From positions 310,001-374,000 of the forward strand of contig MU867065.1 in assembly GCA_033725935.1 (NCBI GenBank): DNA of 64,000 bases, read 5' to 3'. The translations under genes were made by a program, and so were the position numbers. Each line of letters starts with the position of its first letter. Positions within the stretch are counted from its first letter, which is position 1. The notes beneath the pieces are model-generated. The model saw nothing but the letters and a program-made list of their open reading frames with translations, was not told where the DNA came from and ran no database searches. The DNA is from Cladorrhinum sp. PSN259. Lineage: Eukaryota > Ascomycota > Sordariomycetes > Sordariales > Podosporaceae. Positions 10,410 to 22,479 of this stretch are shown piece by piece.

Positions 10410-11150
10410 AGTCGACCCCGGCGGAATCGGCTCTGTGGTATAAGGTTGATCTTTCTTGTGATCCACGTGAGCCACCCTTTACGGTCAATAGTAGAATCCT
10501 AGCAGCGGATCTGATTGACGATATGTATAAATTACCAGTGCAGCTGTATTCGCCGAATCCAGCAAGGAGATTTTGAAGGAACTTGCCATACTCGAGAAAA
10601 TTCTGCCGTGCCTTCTCAAAGACTTTGACGCATATCATGAAAGCTTTGAGCTGAAATGGATAATGAAGGGCATTCTAGATAGCTACATCACCTTCTGTCT
10701 AACTATCTTTTGATACCCGAATAAGAACCCATAGGGTAAGTCCTGAAGGTTCTTTCCCGTTTATGATGTCTCTGCGTGCTGATCACCGGTGGTTGCTTGT
10801 GTTTGACACAGTCGTTAGTGGGCCAAGATTAGACGATACTGGCTAAAGAAAGTCGCTCTTCCCGCAGCCATCGTAGCAACCTCCCAGAAAGCCCTTTCTT
10901 CAGTCCCGTCTACGCATCTAATTCCCGTTGATTTTCTCGATAACGATGCGGGCGCCCGTCTGCTGTTTCTGCAGTGAAGCCCGACGCCCGACCACTGCTT
11001 GTGTAACCGTGTCTCAGCCTCCTTTCCCCTCTTTTGTCCCAGTAACCTGCATGGCGCCACATCACCGCCAAAATACATTCATCTCAACCCCAATTCTCTT
11101 CCCACTTCCCTCCGCACAGTTCTACCACAATCCATCGTCATCTCATCACC
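10410..11150. other. intergenic region
   Basis: About 740 bp containing the glycosyltransferase 3' region and the promoter of the next plus-strand gene. The last 100 bp before 11151 are C/T/A-rich, as is typical of a fungal 5' leader. No other feature seen. Confidence 0.4.
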
Positions 11151-11925
11151 ATGGCATCCAAACTCTACGACGCACTCCTCGACTCCCTCTGCTGCTGCTC
11201 CGGTTCTTACGAATCTGCACTGCCCGAGCACCGCAACCACTCCGAACTCTTCCCTCTCCTCAACGAGAAACCTCCCCTGCATCACGCGCCGGAATTCCCC
11301 ATAACCGACAGAAGCAAACAAATCGATGCCCAAACAATCCACGACATCCTCAAAACTCTTACAACCGCTACTTCCGCCGGCTCCGCCCTTGACTCTGAAT
11401 TGGACTCGATAGTAAACACGACCAGCTGGAGCGAGAACCTGGCCAAACGGGTCCTCAACGCGCTCCTGGACGTCTTAAAAGACGCCAACGAAGACAAGAG
11501 AGCATCGTGGGGTAAAGCGCTCACCGATGCGTACGACAACACGGTGGCAGTTTCCACGGTCGTGTTTGAGAAGCTGCACGCGTATGCGAGGGATCACCCT
11601 ACGGAAGCCCAGGTAGCAAAGTATGTGCTGCTGGCTCTGCTGTCTTACGGGGTCTTGTGTGCATTGGCGCCTAGAATTCTTGTACTGTTGGGGTTTGGGA
11701 TTGAGGGACCTATCGAAGGTGAGTTTTTTTTTTTTTTTCTATCCAACAGAACATGACAATCAATGGTTATATTTTATATGAGAGAAAACAGTTGAGCTAA
11801 TCGATGTGGTTGATAAAAATGTAGGATCGTTCGCCGCGTGGTTCATGTCTACCTATGGAGGGTACGTCCCCAAGGGATCGCTGATGAGCTTCTTGCAGCG
11901 GTTGGGGATGACTTGGGGGAAGTGA
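11151..11925 (+). CDS. IFI6/IFI27-like (ISG12 family) small membrane protein
   Basis: Two exons, 11151-11718 and 11825-11925, joined across a 106-bp intron (donor GTGAGT followed by a T-tract, acceptor TGTAG) in phase 1. The product is 222 aa. The C-terminal 70 residues carry the hallmark of the interferon-induced 6/27 family: a hydrophobic helix (KYVLLALLSYGVLCALAPRI), then LGFGIEGPIEGSFAAWFMS and YGGYVPKGSLMSFLQRLGM. The intron falls inside the conserved GPIEG|SFAAW region. The N-terminal 140 residues are soluble, with a CCC cluster near residue 14 that might be lipid-modified (inference). Animal members sit in mitochondrial or ER membranes and affect cell death; the fungal role is unknown. 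Confidence 0.8.
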
Positions 11926-12286
11926 TTGATACTGAAAGGCTCACTCACTACAGATAGAACAATTTTATGTTAAACTCGCAGTGCTGAAATTTTTAGCAAA
12001 ACGGAAAATTGAAAACAACCTAATCCATTTCGGCCTACATATAAGAAACTTGAATAAGTAAATAAAAAGAGAGCGTATATGAACGACAGCGTTGCTGCCC
12101 TTTTTGGATTCGAAGACACAGGCCAAGTTAGTTGCGAGTGAAATCGGTTCTGAAAGGAAAAAGAAAATATAGCAAAGGTCCCGTGGAACACAGATGATCC
12201 GTGCCACCCGGACGCAGCTTACCTAACTATCTTCCCCGTCAATGCGTGAAACACGCCCTAGATAGTCCCAGTCAACAACATGCACC
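11926..12286. other. intergenic region
   Basis: About 360 bp, AT-rich in its left half. No feature recognised; it holds the promoter of the ASCH/PUA-like gene. Confidence 0.4.
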
Positions 12287-13048
12287 ATGGCGCCCGAAGT
12301 TTGCAAGAGCGATATCATCATTGCCATCCACCCCAAGCACGTAGCAAATATTGTCAGCCGCGTCAAGAACCACGAATTCCGCAAATACCTCCTTCCGGCC
12401 GAGGTGCGCCGGCTCTAGATCTATGAGACGAGCCCCGCGTCGTCAGTCAAATATGTGGCCACCATTAGTGCCGGGAAGCGGCCGGGCGAGATCCGCGACC
12501 CAAATGGCCTTCGGAATGACGAGTTTGACCAAGGCCGACTAGAACATCTTGTCAAATACGCCTATGAGATTCGCAGGCTCGAGGCCCTCACAGCCCCCAT
12601 TTCCTTGAGCGACCTGAAGCAGAACGGATGGCTGAACGGGCCACCGCAGAAGTACTGCTACGTCAAGCAGTCCATGCGCCAGGCGTTTAACGTGGCACAG
12701 ACGAATCTGGTATTTGATTCTAGCATGACGGCGTTGGCGGATGGTCCGACGAGTTCGGACGGGCAACCCGACGTCGAGCCGGAACGCGATCAGTCACGTC
12801 CCCAGGGAGAGCAATCAAGTCTCCAGGGAAAGGGTATGTCAAGTGCAAAATTGCAAAAACCAACACCCGTTTTGTACGCTAACCCCTTAGCAAGAACCGT
12901 CACATCGGCCGCCACAGGCTCCTGCTCGCCGTCAAACTCGGACTTTTTCAGGTGTCAAAAGAGGAGGACCTCTCCAACAGTCGATAGCGCCAGGCAAGGA
13001 TCGTTGCACAGCTGGCTTGAGAAGCACAACGCCATAGTGCCGTCCTAA
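12287..13048 (+). pseudogene. ASCH/PUA-like gene interrupted by an in-frame TAG
   Basis: The frame starts at the ATG at 12287 and is open to 13048 except for TAG at 12416-12418 (codon 44). A small intron (12834-12890, donor GTATGT, branch-like CTAAC, acceptor TTAG) fits near the end without frame change. The N-terminal part resembles the ASCH/PUA fold: DIIIAIHPKHVANIVSRVKN then HEFRKYLLP and, past the stop, IYETSPASSVKYVATI. At the stop the family normally has a hydrophobic or aromatic residue, so TAG may derive from TGG. The last exon is basic and ends with QGSLHSWL (12995-13018), which resembles a degenerate PCNA-interaction (PIP) box. It is either a recent nonsense allele, readthrough, a sequencing error or a pseudogene; the rest of the frame is undamaged. 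Confidence 0.6.
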
Positions 13049-13105
13049 TGTAAGGCCCGAGTGTACATAGTCATGTGCAGAGCCGCCCCATGTTGCGTCA
13101 ATTTC

Positions 13106-13231
13106 CGAGTTGACATTAATCTCATCCCCACGATGGAGGTACTCGAGATGTTCAGTTGTCTGTCCAACCGAGTTGACGTTAATCTCATCCCCACTATAGA
13201 GGTACTCGAGATGTTCAGTTGTCAGTCCAAC
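13106..13231. repeat. two tandem 63-bp units
   Basis: Two adjacent 63-bp copies, 13106-13168 and 13169-13231, differ at only about five positions; each contains GGTACTCGAGATGTTCAGTT. The unit is a multiple of three and stays open in one frame, giving a 21-residue repeat. No coding evidence surrounds it, so it is most simply a tandem duplication in intergenic DNA. Confidence 0.85.
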
Positions 13232-13927
13232 CAGAGTATAGGATATACACTAGGAGACACTAGTACGGCAAACGTAAAAAAAGAATTAATAACATTAATA
13301 CTGCTTTTAATATCATATGCTGCACCAGAAGTGGATACAGACTGTACGCCAAAGCTTAAAAGATGGCAGGGCAATCCAAGGTTGTGGGACGCACATCAGA
13401 GAAAGAAAAATCGTGCTTGCACAGGTCCCCCAGTCATTTCCGTCTGCCTCTTTATAGCAGCCCCGAAGCGGAGTTGAAGCTGGATCATCGCCAGGTTCAT
13501 TGAGGGAAACCCGCTTCTTCCGACCGCAACCACACCAAAAACAAACTTAAAAAGCATCTCCACGGTTCTACGCTAAACATACTAGGACCGCCGCGAAGAT
13601 AGGTAGTTGTTCGGATTACTAGAAGGCTGAAGGTGCCCGCGGACGCAGGGCGAAGAGAGATAGAAAAGGCAAGTCGTATAAGCAGATCTCAAGGAACCAG
13701 ATAGCAACTTAGATATTGTGATATGCTCGGATACATTTACGGTAAACGGGCTATTAGTACAGGACTATTTGATGTAATGAGAAATATGGTCCACCCAGGC
13801 AAGAAACAGAGAATATTTCCTCAAAGTGTTTTGAAAATATGTGCAAGAAGTTCTTCGTATCCTCTATACTATCCTCGCCGGTTTTCCGTCCACCAAACCG
13901 CGATCTGTCGCCAGGGGAGCAGACAGC
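13232..13927. other. intergenic region
   Basis: About 700 bp between the tandem repeat and the 3' end of the endoglucanase gene. Short frames only; nothing recognised. Confidence 0.4.
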
Positions 13928-14893
13928 TTAGACACACTGGGAATAATAATCTCCGTTAGCCTTGCATGTGCTGCCTGCCTCGCAGTTTTTGCAACCAGAG
14001 AAACCGATGCCACCGCATTGGGCGTATTTGGCAGCAACGCAACCGGTCGGGCTGGAGCCGCCGCCGCCTCCCTGAGCAGAAGTTGGCTGAGGGTTGTTAC
14101 CACCGCCATTGTTGCCACCTGAAGGAGGCGAGAAGGCAGGGAACTTGCTATCGTCTTGGCGCTTGCAGCCGGTGCGGGCGGTGAGCTCCGAAGGACATTG
14201 GACCTGGGTGAAGGTGAAGCTCGGGTTGTCCGCATTCTTGAACCAGTCAAACCGCCACTCGCAGCCTGGCTTCAGCGCGTTGGGGAAGGATGAACATTGG
14301 CCACGATCCGAGATACCGCCATATGTGGCCCCGGGAAGACCGCCGAACTGGGGCCGGCAGCCATCAAACAGACCAACACCGCCACCAGGAATATTGAGAT
14401 CAAAGTGATTGCTGCCAAGATCGCCACCAGTGCTGGTGGACTGAACGACCATTGTCTTGCCAGCGACAGGACCAGAAGTGAAGGTCAGGCTAAGCGGGAA
14501 GAAAAAATTGGTCAGCGAACGTATCAAGACATTAGCGGAAATGTTGATAACCTACGCGTAGCACGCGCAGCACCACGAGGCTTCGATACCACCGCTGATG
14601 CTAGTTGCCGCAAAGCCGTAGGCGAGGTTGTCGTTGACCGCCCAGGGGCTGTGGTCGGCGCATGAGTAGGCAGAACCACCGTCGCACCCAGACTTGACCC
14701 CTGGGTCAGAGATGCGGTTGAAGTTGGCATCGCAGGCGAATACTGGCGCGCTCACAGCAGCTTTGCCCGGCCAGGCACATGAGGGCTTGCAGCAGTCCCA
14801 GTATCTTGTTGATTTGCCGGAGCCAGAAGCAGCCTGGGCAGTTAGTGAGAGTGCTGCAAGCAGCGAGGTGCTGAGGATCGAGGTAGATCTCAT
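13928..14893 (-). CDS. secreted GH45 endoglucanase with C-terminal CBM1
   Basis: Two exons, 14893-14556 and 14489-13928, with a 66-bp intron (donor GTAGGT, acceptor GCTTAG) in phase 2 at CCACYA|LTFTSG. The product is 299 aa. A signal peptide (MRSTSILSTSLLAALSLTAQA) is followed by the GH45 catalytic domain, residues of about 22-230. Asp33 in STRYWDCCKPSC and Asp143 in HFDLNIPGGGVG correspond to the catalytic base and acid of Humicola-type EG V. After a Gly/Ser/Pro/Asn-rich linker comes a fungal cellulose-binding module (CVAAKYAQCGGIGFSGC ... CKANGDYYSQCV). The enzyme cleaves internal beta-1,4 bonds of amorphous cellulose by inversion, outside the cell. This points to a plant-material-degrading lifestyle. 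Confidence 0.96.
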
Positions 14894-16528
14894 CTTGAAC
14901 TACAGAAGGTGGGAAGACGGTTCGAGGTCTGGCGTGCAGAGGAGGGTCTCTCAGGCCTTTGAGGGGTAGGGAAGTCCATCTTCATATAGCCCTCCGGAGG
15001 CGAGACCAGGGCCCAGATATATGATGTACAGGTTTCTCAGCTATTGGATCTGAGACCCTGGATGTACGCCACGGGAATTGGACTTGGTCGGCAGATTGGC
15101 TCATGCAGCCTCCCATCCTCTCAGACAAGCGTGTGTGACACCGAGGAAGGACCACGGAGGTCGACCCCATAAGGCATAGACCCCACAACAACCAACACCC
15201 ATCTCCCGTGAAACAGTTTGGCACACCCACTTTCCCGGAATTTGGACCGTTAGTAACGTCTAAATGGGGAATAGCGGACGATGAGATGCAACCCTATCTG
15301 GTCTGCCAATATTTGCCGCTTCTCCACGCTCGGAATGGCGGGAATGGTTTCCCCTTTGGTGGACAATCTCATGAAGATATGATGGCCGTTACTAGGTCGG
15401 TTGGCGGCACCCGGCTTTAGAGCGATGACATGATGTAATGGTGAAAATCTTCAGGGTACCATTGGCGGAAAGAGACTGGAAGGGATGGGATCATGCCGAC
15501 CAAGATCCCATACGAACAGGGGTTCGACGTGGCTGTCTGGAGTCGCATGCATCCGATGAAGAACTTAGAATTCGAAAAGGATGGTCAGAGAATGAGTGCA
15601 TCAACAAGGTTGTTATCTTTCTAGTTTTCGAGAAAAGAAAAAGTTCACTCCAGGGGTTGGATTCGGGGTTCTCCATATAGAAGATAACTCATGGCTGTGT
15701 ACCGAGAAAGAAAGTCCAGAGTTTGTAATAAGTTCCAAAATAAATTGTTGAATTCACAATAAACGTCTTGAAATTCCCCAGCCAAATATCCACTCGAAAT
15801 TGTTGCCCCGTAATTCCCGTTTCAACCCCAAGGTCAAATTCTCAAATGATTTGGCCTGTCCTTGATGCAAGCTGCACAGTGCCAGCTGCCAGACATGTTA
15901 GCGGGCCGACGGGATGGCTGACGCCTTCCAGAGCGTGCACGGTCGAGTTCTCGCCTGGATGACCCCAACTGATCTGAATTCTGAACAAAGCTCGCCCATG
16001 CAGACTAACCCCCTTCGGGGCTAGCGCAAAACCGCCGCGTCTTGCAGCCTCCGTCGCTCGCAGAAAATCAACCAGGGCACTTTCTGGTTGTCAGAGTTAG
16101 CGGCGACCTCAACAACGACCAAAAGTCGACCATCGCCAAACCTCCACGGCAGCGATTTCGAGTCGCAACCCCCATCGTTTCTTTAGCGGCGATTCTATTC
16201 CTTCATTGCAGGAGCCATTTCAAGATCTCTATTGATGCACTAAGTGCTTTGTGCCCTCCGAGTCGATGCGCACGCGCAGCTGCTCTCGTGGCAATTTCTA
16301 AGCAAAGCAGGCACCTGAGCCGCTTTCTTTCTACTACCACGACTTCTTTTTTTTCGGGTTTCTTCCTCTCTGTTTTTGGCGATCGATAGTCGACTTCCAC
16401 CTCTCTTTCCGATTTATCGAGTGCTCGACCGCCGCTTTCCGAACCCCGCCATTCTCTCATTCCAGATCTTCATCGCTGCAGCAATACTTCTCTGACCACA
16501 TCATCACATTCCCTCGCGTTTGGTCAAG
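14894..16528. other. divergent intergenic region (GH45 and RPB2 promoters)
   Basis: About 1.6 kb separating the divergent endoglucanase and RPB2 genes. The 200 bp before RPB2 are pyrimidine-rich (CTTTCTTTCTACTACC and similar), as in many constitutive fungal promoters. No TATA box or named site is clear. Confidence 0.45.
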
Positions 16529-19500
16529 ATGGCCGACTACGGTACCCAGAGCCATAGCTATGGCGGGTATGGCGACACATACGACAATGATGACAATTAT
16601 GAGAACGGCGCCGGCTATGATGATCAGGAATTCGGGCAAGATGACAGCACCATCACTCCAGAAGATTGCTGGGAGGTTATTGGATCATACTTCGATATGA
16701 AAGGTCTCGTGTCGCAACAGATAGATTCTTTCGACGAGTTCACATCCAGCACAATACAATCGCTTGTCGATGAGTATGCCGACCTCACCTTGGACCACCC
16801 AAACCCTGCCGACGACATGGGCCGCGACATTGCACTGCGCCGATACGATATTCACTTCGGCAATGTTCTGATTTCGAAACCCACCCTCACCGAAACCACC
16901 GGTGAAACCACCAGCCTGTTGCCGTACGAGTGCAGAGACCGCAATCTTACCTACTCTGCACCTATGTATTGCAAAGTCAGCAAGACCTGCCGTGTCGCCA
17001 TCAACGAGCCGATACCGCTAAACGAGCTGGACGAGGAGCAACAGGAGTATATGGCTAGAACTGGCGAGCACCCAACCACAATTCGATGGGAGGATGATGG
17101 GAGCGATGCTCCTGACGAGGCATCTAAGAGAGACCGTCAGGATCGCGGCGATCTGATCTTCCTTGGAAAGCTTCCAGTCATGGTCAAGTCGCAGATCTGC
17201 CATCTCTACGGCGAGGATGATGAAGCACTGTTCCTCCTCAACGAGTGCCCATACGACCAGGGCGGTTACTTCATCATCAACGGTAGTGAGAAGGTTCTGA
17301 TTGCCCAAGAGCGCTCAGCAGCCAACATCGTCCAGGTTTTCAAGAAGCCAGCCGGAGGCAGCGTTTCATACCAAGCTGAGATCCGCAGTGCCCTTGAGAA
17401 AGGCTCTCGTCTCATTTCGTCCCTGCAAATGAAGCTGCATACCAAGGCATCGGCCGAGAAGGGCCGTCTCGCCAACACCGTCAGCGTAACTCTTCCTTAC
17501 GTCCGAGAAGACGTTTCCCTCGCCATCGTATTCCGCGCTCTTGGTGTCGTCTCTGACGAGGATATTCTCAACCACATTTGCTATGACCGCAAAGATACCC
17601 AAATGCTTGAGGCTCTGCGCCCATGCATAGAGGAAGCCTTCTGCATCCAGGACCGCGAGATCGCCCTAGACTTTATCGGCAAACGTGGCAATGGAAATAT
17701 GGGACAAAATCGTGTAAACCGTATTAGGGCGGCGAAGGATCTTTTGCAGAAGGAGATGTTGCCACACATTTCACAGACTGAAGGATGCGAGACCAGAAAG
17801 GCCTTTTTCCTGGGCTACATGGTCAACAAACTTCTGCTCTGCGCTCTGGGCCGCCGCGACACTGATGATCGTGATCATTTCGGCAAGAAGAGACTTGACC
17901 TTGCTGGTCCCCTTCTCGCTAAGTTGTTCCGCGGAGTGGTGCGGCGCATGACCCAAGATCTGATGTCGTACATGAAGCGGTGCATCGACACTAACAAGCT
18001 TTTCTCGCTTGCTCTTGGTATCAAGGCGAATACATTGACCAATGCGCTGAAGTACTCTCTCGCAACAGGCAACTGGGGCGATCAGAAGAAGGCCATGAGC
18101 TCCACAGCTGGTGTGTCACAGGTGTTGAACAGATACACATTCGCTTCGACACTTTCCCATTTGCGTCGTACCAACACCCCAATCGGCCGCGATGGCAAGA
18201 TAGCCAAGCCACGACAGCTGCACAACACACATTGGGGTTTGGTATGCCCAGCTGAAACACCTGAAGGCCAAGCCTGCGGCTTGGTCAAGAATTTGTCTCT
18301 CATGTGTTATGTGAGCGTGGGGACCTCGGCCGATCCAGTGGTGGAGTTCATGATTGCCAGGAATATGGAAGTTCTGGAAGAGTACGAGCCACTTCGCTCC
18401 CCCAACGCCACCAAGATTTTCGTCAACGGCACCTGGGTCGGCGTTCACCACGACTCCAAGCAGTTGGTCTCGCTTGTTCAGGATTTGCGCCGGAAGAACG
18501 TTATTAACTTCGAGGTGTCACTGGTGCGAGACATCCGTGACCGGGAGTTCAAGATCTTTTCCGACGCCGGTCGCGTCATGAGACCTCTCTTTACGGTAGA
18601 GCAGGAGGTCGACGGTCCCCATGGTGTTCAGCAAGGCCAGCTTATTCTCAACAAGGAGCACATCGCCCGGCTCCAGCAGGATAAGGATCTTGGTAAATAC
18701 CACGAGGACTACTGGGGATGGCAGGGACTCCTCAGGTCGGGTGCTATCGAATACCTCGATGCCGAGGAGGAAGAAACGGCCATGATCGCCATGTCGCCCG
18801 AGGATCTAGACTACTTCCGCATGCGAAAACTGGGCATCGAGATTCAAGATGATTCCGGTGTGGGCAACAACAGAATTAGGACTCGACCCAACATTGTCAC
18901 GCACGGCTACACTCATTGCGAGATTCATCCCAGCATGTTGCTGGGAATTTGTGCCAGCATTATTCCATTCCCAGATCACAACCAGTCTCCCAGAAACACG
19001 TACCAGTCTGCCATGGGCAAACAGGCTATGGGTTTCTTCCTAACTAATTACTCTCGCCGTATGGACACGATGGCGAACATTCTCTACTACCCACAGAAGC
19101 CCCTCGCCACAACGCGTTCCATGGAATATCTCAAGTTCCGTGAGCTTCCAGCCGGACAAAACGCCATTGTTGCCATTGCGTGTTACTCTGGTTACAACCA
19201 GGAAGATTCCGTTATTATGAACCAGAGCAGCATCGACCGCGGTCTTTTCCGCAGTCTCTTTTTCCGATCCTACACTGACTGTGAGAAGCGGGTTGGTATC
19301 AACATCGTCGAAGTATTTGAGCGCCCCACTAGAGGTGATACGCTTCGCCTGAAACACGGCACATACGACAAGCTCGACGTTGATGGTATTGTTGCACCCG
19401 GAATAAGAGTTTCGGGTGAAGATATCATCATTGGCAAGACGTCGCCCATTGCACCCGACAATGCAGAGCTCGGCCAACGACAGGTTCAGCATGTCAAGCG

Positions 19501-20432
19501 CGACGCCTCGACCCCGCTCAGGAGTACCGAGAGCGGTATCATTGACTCGGTCGTCATTACGACCAACCAAGACGGCATGCGCTACGTCAAGGTCAGGGTG
19601 CGAACTACCAAGATTCCGCAAATCGGAGACAAGTTCGCTTCTCGTCACGGTCAGAAGGGTACTATTGGTGTTACCTACCGCCAAGAGGACATGCCGTTCA
19701 CTGCCGAGGGTATTGTACCCGACATCATCATCAACCCCCACGCCATTCCATCTCGTATGACTATTGCTCACTTGGTCGAGTGTTTGCTTTCAAAGGTCGC
19801 CACCCTCAAGGGCTTTGAAGGAGATGCTACGCCGTTTACTGATGTTACGGTCGACTCGGTATCTACCCTGCTTCGCGCCCAAGGATACCAGTCGAGAGGG
19901 TTTGAGATCATGTACCACGGACATACCGGCAAGAAGCTCCGGGCTCAAGTTTTCTTCGGGCCCACGTACTACCAGCGTTTGAGACACATGGTGGATGACA
20001 AGATCCACGCGCGCGCTCGTGGTCCCGTCCAGATCATGACCAGACAGCCAGTAGAGGGTCGTGCCAGAGATGGTGGTCTGCGCTTCGGAGAAATGGAACG
20101 TGATTGTATGATTGCCCACGGTGCCGCTTCCTTCTTGAAGGAGAGATTGTTCGAGGTCTCGGACGCATACCGTGTCCATATTTGCGAGCTTTGCGGTCTC
20201 ATGACGCCTATTGCGTAAGTTGCTCCGATTTTTGTAATTTGAATATCATGCTAATATTTCGTTCTGTAGGAACTTGACCAAGCAATCGTTTGAGTGCCGG
20301 CCATGCAAGAACAAGACACAGATCGCGCAGGTTCACATGCCGTACGCCGCCAAGCTGCTCTTCCAGGAGCTGATGTCGATGAACATTGCCTCGCGCATGT
20401 TTACGAGCAGGTCCGGTATTTCTATCCGTTAG
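16529..20432 (+). CDS. RPB2: RNA polymerase II second-largest subunit RPB2
   Basis: Exons 16529-20214 and 20270-20432 are joined across a 55-bp intron (GTAAGT...TGTAG) in phase 2 at LMTPIA|NLTKQS; the product is 1,282 aa. The start is the ATG at 16529 (MADYGTQ), the first ATG in the frame. The N-terminus is acidic and Gly/Tyr-rich; the protrusion, lobe, fork, external, hybrid-binding, wall and anchor/clamp regions follow in the usual order. Landmarks include NGSEKVLIAQE, RDGKIAKPRQLHNTHWG, PAETPEGQACGLVKNL, GYNQEDSVIMNQSSIDRG, GDKFASRHGQKGTIG and the C-terminal zinc site CELCG...CRPCK, which the intron splits. With RPB1 it forms the active centre for mRNA synthesis in the nucleus. Length is normal and no defect is seen. 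Confidence 0.99.
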
Positions 20433-21529
20433 AAGAAGCTTTAATAAGTTAATATTGCCTAATTCTGTGGAACTATGGTATCCATTTAGTGGATAGAAAA
20501 GAGAGTGAATTGCATGTGTTCTACTACTATTATACTGCAAAGAAAGACATGGTTTATATACATGTAAGATGCCACTATTCAAAAAGCCCCTTCGGAGCTC
20601 TCTCGGCCTTGGCCAAATGAGCCCTTTTCCACCCACGGCTCTGCCTTTCATACTGGGATCTTGCTCCTGAAGAGCTAGCTTCCTGTGAGCTATCTCTCGG
20701 AGATCATACTCCCAAAGAGAGTGCCCTCGGAGAGCGTGCTCCCGTTCAACAAATTCGTAGGGTTGAGGGAGAAGGTGGAAAAGCGAAAGTTTTTCAGTTA
20801 CTTAAAGGAGAGAAAAGAGAGTTCGATGCATGTTTCGGGGTTGGCATGGGTGGATATATCGGCGTTTACTTTACTGCGTCTTGGGGTATTTCCATTTTTT
20901 TTTATTTTTTTTATTTTTTTTTATTTTTTTTATTTTTTTTGCGAATCGGGAGTCCAGTGAAAGCAATTTTTTGGGGGGGGGGGATCAGAGGCGAATGGCT
21001 AGTAATTGTTGGGTTAAAAATGTTTCCAGTCTTCCACTTCATTGACCCAGCATGGAAGAAATAAGGGGCGGATAAACTTGGTAGTCTCCTTTGGCTGCCG
21101 ACAAGGTGGTCAAGGGAATTTACATAACTTGCTGCGAGTTGATATAGAAGGCAGACGATGGGGATTCTTGTTCTTGTGTTTTATACAGATGAAACCATAC
21201 CATACTCTAAAAAGAGACAAACGATAAGCTGATTTATTGTGGTGGTGATGGTGATGTTACATTATTTCTACATGTGTCTTATACATTGGGAGTCGGGATT
21301 TGAAAGCATTCATTTCCCTGCTGTTTTCTGAACAAGGATGCTCCTGTTCTTGGGTAGGCCGTGTCCTCACCCCAAAATCTTGAAGCCCCTCCCTCCGTTT
21401 GGGTCTTCTTCTGGCAGTGGCATTTCGGCGTGGCTGCTTGTGTCCTCTGCAGTTCTGCTGAGAACTGAGATATGATCTTTCAAGTCTGATATGTTCCCCA
21501 TCTTGCGCTCGTTTTTAACCCAGCAGCTA
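20433..21529. other. intergenic region between convergent genes
   Basis: About 1.1 kb between the 3' ends of RPB2 and PET117. It includes the T-rich tract noted separately and a run of 11 G at 20973-20983. Nothing else recognised. Confidence 0.4.
20895..20940. repeat. T-rich low-complexity tract
   Basis: A 46-bp run of T broken only by single A residues every 6-9 bases. Confidence 0.9.
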
Positions 21530-21882
21530 CTACCTCCCCGCTCCCGGTGCCCCTCCTCCCCCTCCCATCTCGGCCGTTGTGTCTCGTACAGTCTGCTCCT
21601 TCTTGTATTCGGCCTCGAGCATCCGTTGCATGTCGAAGTCGGCCTGTCTCTCCCGCTTGATGCGCTGTTGCTCCATGTCGCGGATTACGCCTTGGTGCAT
21701 TGCCTGTTGTTTTTTGGGGTTAGGACTGAGTAATAGGCAAGATGCGTTGCACTGGCATTGGCATTGGGGGAGGGCGGAGCATTTACATCTTGTTCGCTCT
21801 TTTGCTGCCAGTGCACAAAGTAGACTGTTCCTAGGGCGAAGAGGGATGTGCCCCATAGGGTGAGTTTTGAGGCGCGGGACAT
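21530..21882 (-). CDS. PET117: cytochrome c oxidase assembly protein PET117
   Basis: Two exons, 21882-21787 and 21703-21530, with an 83-bp intron (donor GTAAAT, acceptor ACAACAG) in phase 0; the product is 89 aa. The N-terminus MSRASKLTLWGTSLFALGTV holds the single membrane segment, followed by YFVHWQQKSEQ and, after the splice, MHQGVIRDMEQQRIKRERQ and DFDMQRMLEAEYKKEQ, the charged helix typical of Pet117. The protein sits in the mitochondrial inner membrane and helps assemble complex IV (in the family, by linking haem a synthesis to assembly). A Gly/Ala-rich tail ends the protein. It is divergent from VMA10 with about 600 bp between. Confidence 0.93.
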
Positions 21883-22479
21883 TTTTATTTCTTGACAAAA
21901 GATCGTTATTGCATTTTGTTTGTTGTTGTTTTTTCTTTGCTGTTGAAGGACCAAGTCAATGCATATTACCCTGCATGTATGATCCGATTCCGCAGGAAGC
22001 AAGCAAGCTTGGGATTGGAAATGGGGAATGCGACAGTTCTGCCGGGTTTTACCGCCATTGCTGAGAGTCCCGGCAGGCAGGACCCAGCTGGGATTCTGGA
22101 AGTGGGACGGGACGCTGGAGGGGCGGGTGAGGGGTGGATGGAAGCTGGGTCGGGTGCAATTGTGTCGCAGCTGTTGGCGGCGTCAGCTTTCACCATGTGG
22201 GTCGTCGCTTAGCCTGGCCTTGGCCTGCCCGCCGGCCGTTACTGCATCACATCACCAGCACCAACCCCAATCAACAAACTCCAACTTACATTCCGTTCTG
22301 CGAATTCGCCTGATTTGTCTGTTTTTACGTTTTGAACAAAACGAGGATATTACCCACGATTACCCTACGATCCTTTTCCGAAGCGATTTCATTTCCTGCG
22401 CAAAGATACCCCCATCCCCGCTTACTCGAACGCTTTAACTCCCCGTCCCTGAAAGCAGCAAGTAGCTTGGTTCGCAACA
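21883..22479. other. shared upstream region of PET117 and VMA10
   Basis: About 600 bp between two divergent bioenergetics genes, serving as promoter for both. No recognisable factor site is claimed. Confidence 0.45.

Noticed and set aside
13061..13477. Possible repeat-containing protein across the 63-bp units
   Set aside because: Outside the two repeat units nothing looks coding; retained only as a tandem repeat.
19040..19771. 243-codon open frame antisense to RPB2
   Set aside because: It lies wholly inside the conserved RPB2 coding sequence; the open antisense frame reflects codon bias and no motif is visible.
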